Assembly: GCA_009886305.1 (NCBI GenBank)
Contig: QXZO01000046.1
Location: 1,639 to 13,260 of the forward strand
Origin: Betaproteobacteria bacterium
GTDB taxonomy: Bacteria; Pseudomonadota; Gammaproteobacteria; Burkholderiales; Eutrophovitaceae
Direction: 5' to 3'
DNA: 11,622 nt
Part shown: piece after piece, positions 7,293 through 11,622 of the stretch
How the letters are laid out: each line of letters starts with the position of its first letter
How positions within the stretch are numbered: position 1 is the stretch's first letter
Translations under genes and position numbers: made by a program
The notes under the pieces: generated by a model
Seen by the model: the letters and a program-made list of their open reading frames with translations, nothing else
The model's database searches: none
What the model was told of the DNA's origin: nothing

Positions 7293-7319
7293 CTTGACGG
7301 GAGTCAAACTCCCGTCAAG
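7293..7319 (-). terminator. Perfect hairpin after the cold-shock gene, probable terminator
   Basis: CTTGACGGGAGT (7293-7304) pairs perfectly with ACTCCCGTCAAG (7308-7319) around a 3-nt loop, giving a 12-bp stem. It begins 18 nt past the csp stop, where a transcript end is expected. In the csp (minus) direction the stem is followed by a pyrimidine-rich CCTCTCTCC and not a T-run. In the plus direction it is followed by GTATTACTTTTT, a better but distant T-tract. It may terminate csp poorly, act in both directions, or simply protect the 3' end of csp mRNA. Confidence 0.6.
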
Positions 7320-7337
7320 GTATTACTTTTTAGTGCA

Positions 7338-7544
7338 TTAATCCATCGACTGAATGTTTGTCGCTTGGTCGCCCTTAGGGCCACTTGTAACGTCATACGA
7401 CACTTTTTGATTTTCTTCTAGTGTCTTAAAACCATTCGATTGAATCGCTGAAAAATGAACAAACAGATCTTTACCACCATCATCAGGGGTAATAAATCCA
7501 AAACCTTTAGAATCGTTGAACCATTTAACTGTACCAGTACTCAT
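7338..7544 (-). CDS. Cold-shock protein (CspA family)
   Basis: This is a 68-residue single cold-shock domain, an OB-fold that binds single-stranded RNA/DNA and acts as an RNA chaperone in the cytosol. RNP1 is KGFGFI (13-18) and RNP2 is LFVHFSAI (27-34); Trp8 and the flanking aromatics Phe15, Phe17, Phe28 and Phe31 form the nucleic-acid face. Length and the start GTVKWFNDSKGFGFI are typical. The ATG has an AAGGA Shine-Dalgarno at 7552-7556, 7 nt away. A long upstream gap would allow the extended 5' leader found on many csp mRNAs, but whether the gene is cold-induced, growth-phase controlled or constitutive cannot be told. The paralogue (CspA, CspC, CspE and so on) cannot be named from sequence. 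Confidence 0.96.
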   Translation of the reverse strand: MSTGTVKWFNDSKGFGFITPDDGGKDLFVHFSAIQSNGFKTLEENQKVSYDVTSGPKGDQATNIQSMD

Positions 7545-7844
7545 GTGTCTTTCCTTGAAAATAAAAAAATAAATGCCAAAACTTCAAGAAGAGACCACCC
7601 TTCACCGAACTTTAAGACTGTTTCCTTAAAATCGAACGGGAAAAAAAGTACGACATCGTTAAATATCATCCCAGCTTGATAATCTTGCAAGCGCCTCATA
7701 TTTTGAATAAAAGTTGATCACACAATGAATAAATAATTGTTGGATCGAGCCTTTTATTTAGATTTTTCGATGGCTTTCTGACCACCTAAACTCTAATATA
7801 AGACCAAACATATTAACAGACGCAACCTCAGGGGGAAAGCACGA
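7545..7844. promoter_or_regulatory. Divergent intergenic region between csp and maeB
   Basis: This AT-rich 300-bp gap must hold both promoters. For csp (minus), a candidate is -35 TTGCAA (7685-7690), a 17-nt spacer and -10 GATATT (7662-7667), which would give a leader over 100 nt, as often seen for csp genes. For maeB (plus), TAATAT at 7794-7799 is a plausible -10 without a good -35, and GGGGGA (7831-7836) is the ribosome binding site 8 nt before the ATG. An open plus-strand frame at 7455-7679 runs antisense to csp and lacks protein-like composition, so it is not called as a gene. No strong hairpin or operator was found. Confidence 0.4.
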
Positions 7845-10050
7845 ATGTCTGATGCACTAAAAGTCGCAGCACTGGAGTACCATGAAAGTCCTAAACCTGG
7901 AAAAATATCAGTAGTTCCAACGAAAGGGCTCACAAACCAACGAGATCTAGCTTTAGCCTATTCCCCAGGGGTTGCTTACGCATGTAAAGCAATAGAGGCG
8001 GACCCGACTCTAGCAGCTAGATATACATCTCGAGCAAACCTTGTTGGTGTTGTTACTAATGGATCAGCGGTATTGGGTCTAGGCAACATTGGTCCTCTGG
8101 CTGGCAAACCAGTCATGGAGGGTAAAGCGTGTTTATTTAAAAAATTTGCTGGTATTGACGTTTTCGATATTGAATTAGCAGAAACAGATCCAGATAAGCT
8201 AGTCGATATTATAAGAAAAGCTTAAGATTCCTGTTTTTCATGATGATCAGCATGGCACCGCAATTATTGTTGGAGCAGCGATTATCAATGGACTAAAAGT
8301 CGTTGGTAAAAACTTAAGAGACGTGCGTGTTGTTTGTTCAGGCGCGGGCGCGGCGGCTATCGCTTGCCTCAATTTACTCATCACTTTAGGCATTAAAAAA
8401 GACAATATCATTGTGTGTGATTCGAAGGGGGTGATCTCCACGAGTCGCGCTGGAACCCTCGATGAGAATAAAGCAATATACGCGTGTGACACGCCTTTCG
8501 TAACTATAGACCAAGCCATGGAAGGCGCTGATATCTTTCTCGGCTTATCTGGACCAGGAACAATTCAAAAAGAGTGGATAGCCCAAATGGCCGATAAGCC
8601 CCTGGTACTGGCCTTGGCTAATCCAATTCCAGAGATCATGCCCGAAGAAATTAAATCGGTAAGACCTGATGCAGTAATAGCCACGGGTAGATCGGATTAC
8701 CCTAACCAGGTCAATAACGTTTTATGTTTTCCTTTTATTTTTAGAGGAGCTTTAGATGTCGGGGCGACTAAAATAACTGAAGAGATGAAATTAGCATGCG
8801 TCTACGCTATCGCCGAGCTGGCCCAAGCAGAACGCTCAGATGTGGTGGCCTCTGCATATGAGGGGCAAGAACTAAGTTTCGGACCGGAATATATTATTCC
8901 TACTCCTTTTGACCCCAGACTTATTACATTAATTGCTCCGGCTGTAGCTCAAGCTGCAATGAACAGTGGCGTTGCAACACTACCTATTCAAGACATGGCG
9001 GCCTATCGAGACAAGATTTCTAACTTAGTTTATCAAACCGGTTTTGTGATGAAACCCGTTTTTGAGGCTGCGAAGGCGGACTTGAAGAAAGTCATCTATG
9101 CGGAGGGAGAAGACGAAAGAGTGTTGCAAGCGGTTCAAGCCGTTTCAGATGAAAAACTTTGTATCCCAGTTCTTATTGGTCGTCCCGAAGTTATCAAATC
9201 AAGAATTGAACGTGCGGGTTTACGAATTAAAATTGGGGAGCACTTTGAAGTAGTAAACCCCGAAAATGATGAACGTTTTAAGGAGACTTGGTCAGATTAC
9301 TACCAAATAATGCGGCGGAAAGGTGTGTCCCCCGAGGACGCTAAGACTGCTGTACGGACTTCCACTACTCTAATCGGCGCAATGCTGGTGAGAAAAGGTG
9401 ATGTAGACGCACTAATTTGCGGATCAATTGGTAGATACCAAGACCATTTAAAACACGTAAATGACGTTATTGGTAAAAGAGAAAATGCCTCAATATTTGC
9501 CGCAATGAATTTGCTGCCCATGCAAAATCGAACTCTATTCATCAGCGACACGTACGTTAACCACGAACCATCAGCTCAGGAAATCGCCGAAATAACAATG
9601 ATGGCGGCGGATGAAGTCAAGCGGTTCGGTTTAGTACCTAAAGTAGCGCTGGTTTCTCATTCAAATTTCGGAACTGAAATAAACCCATCTGCAACAAAAA
9701 TGAGTGATGCGCTCGATATTATTGAAAAAATGGACCCGAATATAGAAATTGACGGAGAAATGCACGGTGATGCTGCTTTGAATGAGGTCATTCGCAACCG
9801 AATACATCCAGACTCAAAGCTAAAAGGAGAAGCAAATCTCTTGATTATGCCGTCCGTTGAGGCCGCGAATATCGCTTATAATTTATTGAAGATGGTTAGT
9901 GGCGATGGCATTACGGTAGGGCCGATCCTTTTAGGCGCTAAGGAAGCTGTGCATATCGTTACCCCGACAGTAACTGTTCGCAGAATTGTTAATATGACGG
10001 CTCTTGCGTCAGTCGATGCGACGTCAAGAGCCAACGAAATGGTAAAGTAA
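7845..10050 (+). pseudogene. maeB: NADP-type malic enzyme with phosphotransacetylase-like domain (MaeB), frameshifted by an internal deletion
   Basis: MaeB oxidatively decarboxylates malate to pyruvate; its C-terminal phosphotransacetylase-like domain is thought to be regulatory. Frame 1 (7845-8225) encodes 126 residues with the likely catalytic Tyr39 (LAYSPGVA) and Lys94 (VMEGKACLFKK), then stops after DPDKLVDIIRKA. The gene continues in another frame, open from 8215: EKLKIPVFHDDQHGTA, the Rossmann motif SGAGAAAIAC near 8340, GRSDYPNQVNNVLCFPF, and the phosphotransacetylase-like domain from about 9075 to TAA at 10048-10050. Against remembered MaeB proteins about 28 codons less one base (83 nt) are missing at 8213-8215, including FGGINLEDI, whose Glu-Asp bind the metal. 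Restoring 83 nt gives 763 codons, close to E. coli MaeB (759 residues). Both remnants are otherwise clean, so the break is recent or an assembly error. Malic enzyme activity should be lost as written. The start has GGGGGA 8 nt upstream. Confidence 0.88.
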
Positions 10051-10051
10051 C

Positions 10052-10058
10052 AAAGGAG
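10052..10058 (+). other. Orphan Shine-Dalgarno-like AAAGGAG after maeB
   Basis: A near-ideal ribosome binding sequence lies directly after the maeB stop, but no ATG, GTG or TTG follows at a suitable distance. An ATT six nt later would open only seven codons before a TAG at 10086-10088. It may be chance, a relic, or part of the leader of the next gene. Confidence 0.3.
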
Positions 10059-10124
10059 CAACTCATTTCAAGTACCGAAGCGCACTAGACAAGTGTCATC
10101 AAGCGCAGCATAAAGGGAGAAAGG

Positions 10125-10916
10125 ATGTCCGACCAAAACTTGTTTTCCGGGGAGATGACGGAAAAACAGCGTCTTTTTCGTGAAGAGTACAAGCGAAATA
10201 TAGCGAAGTGGTACTCCGGGTGGGGACACCTTCTCTCCATATATATACCCGGCATAGCGGTTATTGCATTTTGTATTACTCAAATTGAAAATCCGACTTG
10301 GGCGGAAATCTTTTTACTGCTACCTATTCTTGTGATTTACAACTTTAACGAATGGTGGATACATAAGAATGCAATGCATAAACCCGTTAAAGGCTTTGGT
10401 GGTGCACTTTTACCAGTCTTTCATCGGCACGTACATCAACATCACCAATATTTCACGTCAAAAAGAATGACTTACGATGCAAGTCGTGAATGGAGAATCG
10501 TTCTATTTCCGCCATATGCATTGTTAATTTTTTTACTCGGTACAGTTCCCATGGCCCTAATCATTGGACACCTGTGGACTCCAAATGCTGGATACGTGCT
10601 GATGCTCTCCACTCCTTTCTATTACTTAAACTACGAAACGTTTCACTTATGCTGCCACGTTCAAGAAAACTGGTTCGTTCGTCACTGTCCACTAATTAAT
10701 ACCATTCGAAGGCATCACGCTGCTCATCATAGCCAACAAATTATGATGGCAAGGAATATGAATTTGACCTATCCAATTGCCGATTGGTACATGGGAACAA
10801 GCGATCTTGATCGTGGATTAATTGGGCATCTTTTTAATGGATACAATCAACACCATATCAAAAGTGAATTTCAATCCGACCAAGGTATCGAACTCGAGCA
10901 GACACTCTCTACATAA
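10125..10916 (+). CDS. Fatty acid hydroxylase / sterol desaturase family membrane protein
   Basis: This 263-residue integral membrane protein carries the histidine clusters of the diiron fatty-acid-hydroxylase superfamily: His80 and His85 in WWIHKNAMHK, a dense FHRHVHQHH cluster (99-107), His164 and His168 in ETFHLCCH, and RHHAAHH (186-192). Predicted hydrophobic spans lie at about 36-53, 61-73, 130-150 and 147-165, with the histidines grouped on the cytoplasmic side in known relatives. Members hydroxylate or desaturate lipids, sterols or carotenoids with O2; the substrate here is unknown and no lipid gene sits nearby. Start choice: GGGAG at 10115-10119, 5 nt before the ATG. It begins 74 bp after maeB and ends 24 bp before oxyR on the same strand, so co-transcription with oxyR is possible. 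Confidence 0.87.
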   Translation: MSDQNLFSGEMTEKQRLFREEYKRNIAKWYSGWGHLLSIYIPGIAVIAFCITQIENPTWAEIFLLLPILVIYNFNEWWIHKNAMHKPVKGFGGALLPVFHRHVHQHHQYFTSKRMTYDASREWRIVLFPPYALLIFLLGTVPMALIIGHLWTPNAGYVLMLSTPFYYLNYETFHLCCHVQENWFVRHCPLINTIRRHHAAHHSQQIMMARNMNLTYPIADWYMGTSDLDRGLIGHLFNGYNQHHIKSEFQSDQGIELEQTLST

Positions 10917-10940
10917 AGTTTCATAAGAAAATCTCATCTC

Positions 10941-11622
10941 ATGGGAGCAGCCGCACCAACTATCAGGCAACTGAAATATCTAATCGTATTATCGGAGACG
11001 TTAAATTTTCGTCAGGCCTCGGAAAAACTTTTTATAACTCAATCAACACTCTCGGCTGGAATACAAGAACTTGAGAAAACCTTAGGAGTGATGCTCTTAG
11101 AACGGACAAAACGTTCAGTCCGACTTACTGATATCGGTATAGCAGTATTAGAAAGGGCATCATCGATCATATCTCAAGTCGACGACTTGACCAGTATTAC
11201 GGACCATTTGAAAGAACCACTAAGTGGGAATTTAAAATTAGGAATTATTCCAACGATTGCTCCATTTTTGCTGCCAATAGTCATCCCAACACTAAAATCT
11301 ACTTACCCAAAATTAAAGCTGTACTTAAGGGAAGATTATTCTGCGCGACTTCTAGAACAACTGAAGTCTGGCGCTCTCGACTTTGTTGTTATTGCCTTGC
11401 CCTACGAAACAGAGGATCTCATCGTAAACAAGCTATTCAAAGATGAATTCTGGTGGGTTGCCAAGAAAGGGCAGAAGCTTTCTCAACTTGAGAGTATTCC
11501 AATAGAAGATATTAACCTGAATGAGCTGCTACTCCTCGAGGAAGGACACTGCCTCAGGGATCACACGATCGAGGCTTGCGGAAGGCGGCCAAACGACCCA
11601 GTAGAACAATCTTTCTCTGCGA
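10941..11622 (+). CDS. oxyR: Hydrogen-peroxide sensing LysR-type regulator OxyR, 3' truncated by window
   Basis: The frame is open from the ATG at 10941 to the window edge (227 residues; E. coli OxyR has 305). Residues 6-65 form the LysR winged helix-turn-helix (TIRQLKYLIVLSETLNFRQA, then ITQSTLSAGIQELEKTLGVMLLERT), followed by a linker helix and the periplasmic-binding-protein-like sensor domain. OxyR identity, beyond LysR in general, rests on GIIPTIAPFLLP with Thr105 (E. coli Thr100) and EEGHCLRDHTIEAC, where Cys204 and Cys213 match E. coli Cys199 and Cys208 with the same spacing and offset of five. These form the peroxide-induced disulfide that activates the DNA-binding tetramer. Targets usually include catalase, peroxiredoxin and iron-handling genes; none is visible here. 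No strong Shine-Dalgarno precedes the ATG, and the gene lies 24 bp after the hydroxylase gene. Confidence 0.93.
   Translation, partial: MGAAAPTIRQLKYLIVLSETLNFRQASEKLFITQSTLSAGIQELEKTLGVMLLERTKRSVRLTDIGIAVLERASSIISQVDDLTSITDHLKEPLSGNLKLGIIPTIAPFLLPIVIPTLKSTYPKLKLYLREDYSARLLEQLKSGALDFVVIALPYETEDLIVNKLFKDEFWWVAKKGQKLSQLESIPIEDINLNELLLLEEGHCLRDHTIEACGRRPNDPVEQSFSA

Noticed and set aside
7455..7679. 74-codon plus-strand open frame across the csp gene and its leader.
   Set aside because: It is antisense to csp for half its length, Lys/Asn/Ser/Thr-rich from AT-rich DNA, and has no ribosome binding site or family resemblance.
8210..8232. Programmed +1 ribosomal frameshift joining the two maeB frames (GCT TAA at the break).
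   Set aside because: A shift would restore the frame but not the roughly 28 missing residues with the metal ligands, and no known frameshift signal (slippery heptamer, upstream Shine-Dalgarno with a CTT TGA type site) is present. A deletion explains both facts.

Overview
The window looks like a piece of a proteobacterial chromosome, beta or gamma by gene content: a short FeoB followed by a cysteine-rich partner, a MaeB-type malic enzyme, and OxyR with both redox cysteines. Base composition is moderately AT-rich and genes are tightly packed. The genus cannot be told from sequence alone. No tRNA, rRNA, insertion sequence, CRISPR array or phage gene was seen.

Layout. The left edge (2-250, +) is the 3' end of a 2-oxopent-4-enoate hydratase-type gene (meta-cleavage catabolism). 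It converges on a minus-strand block that reads, in transcription order, feoA, feoB, a small cysteine-rich membrane protein and an Old Yellow Enzyme reductase (3805 down to 310). The first three are packed with overlap or no spacing and are preceded by a strong Fur box over a TATAAT -10 element, so this is an iron-repressed ferrous-iron uptake operon. Divergent from it, on the plus strand, are a GloC-type glyoxalase II and a TfdA-family Fe(II)/2-oxoglutarate dioxygenase with an intact metal triad. These converge on a minus-strand acyl-CoA synthetase (5581-7185). Upstream of that lies a cold-shock protein gene (7338-7544) with a perfect 12-bp hairpin after its stop.

The right part is all plus strand: a maeB malic enzyme, a histidine-rich fatty-acid-hydroxylase/sterol-desaturase family membrane protein, and an oxyR gene running off the right edge. 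The maeB reading frame is broken. Comparison with remembered MaeB sequences indicates that about 83 nt are missing at 8213-8215. This shifts the frame and removes the FGGINLEDI segment that supplies divalent-metal ligands. Everything else in the gene is intact, so the lesion is either recent or an assembly fault.

The genes share a loose theme of iron, oxygen and electrophile chemistry: iron import, flavin ene-reduction, glutathione thioester hydrolysis, iron-dependent oxygenases and peroxide sensing. Apart from the feo operon they look like ordinary neighbours. I found no convincing undescribed system; the broken maeB is the most notable item.
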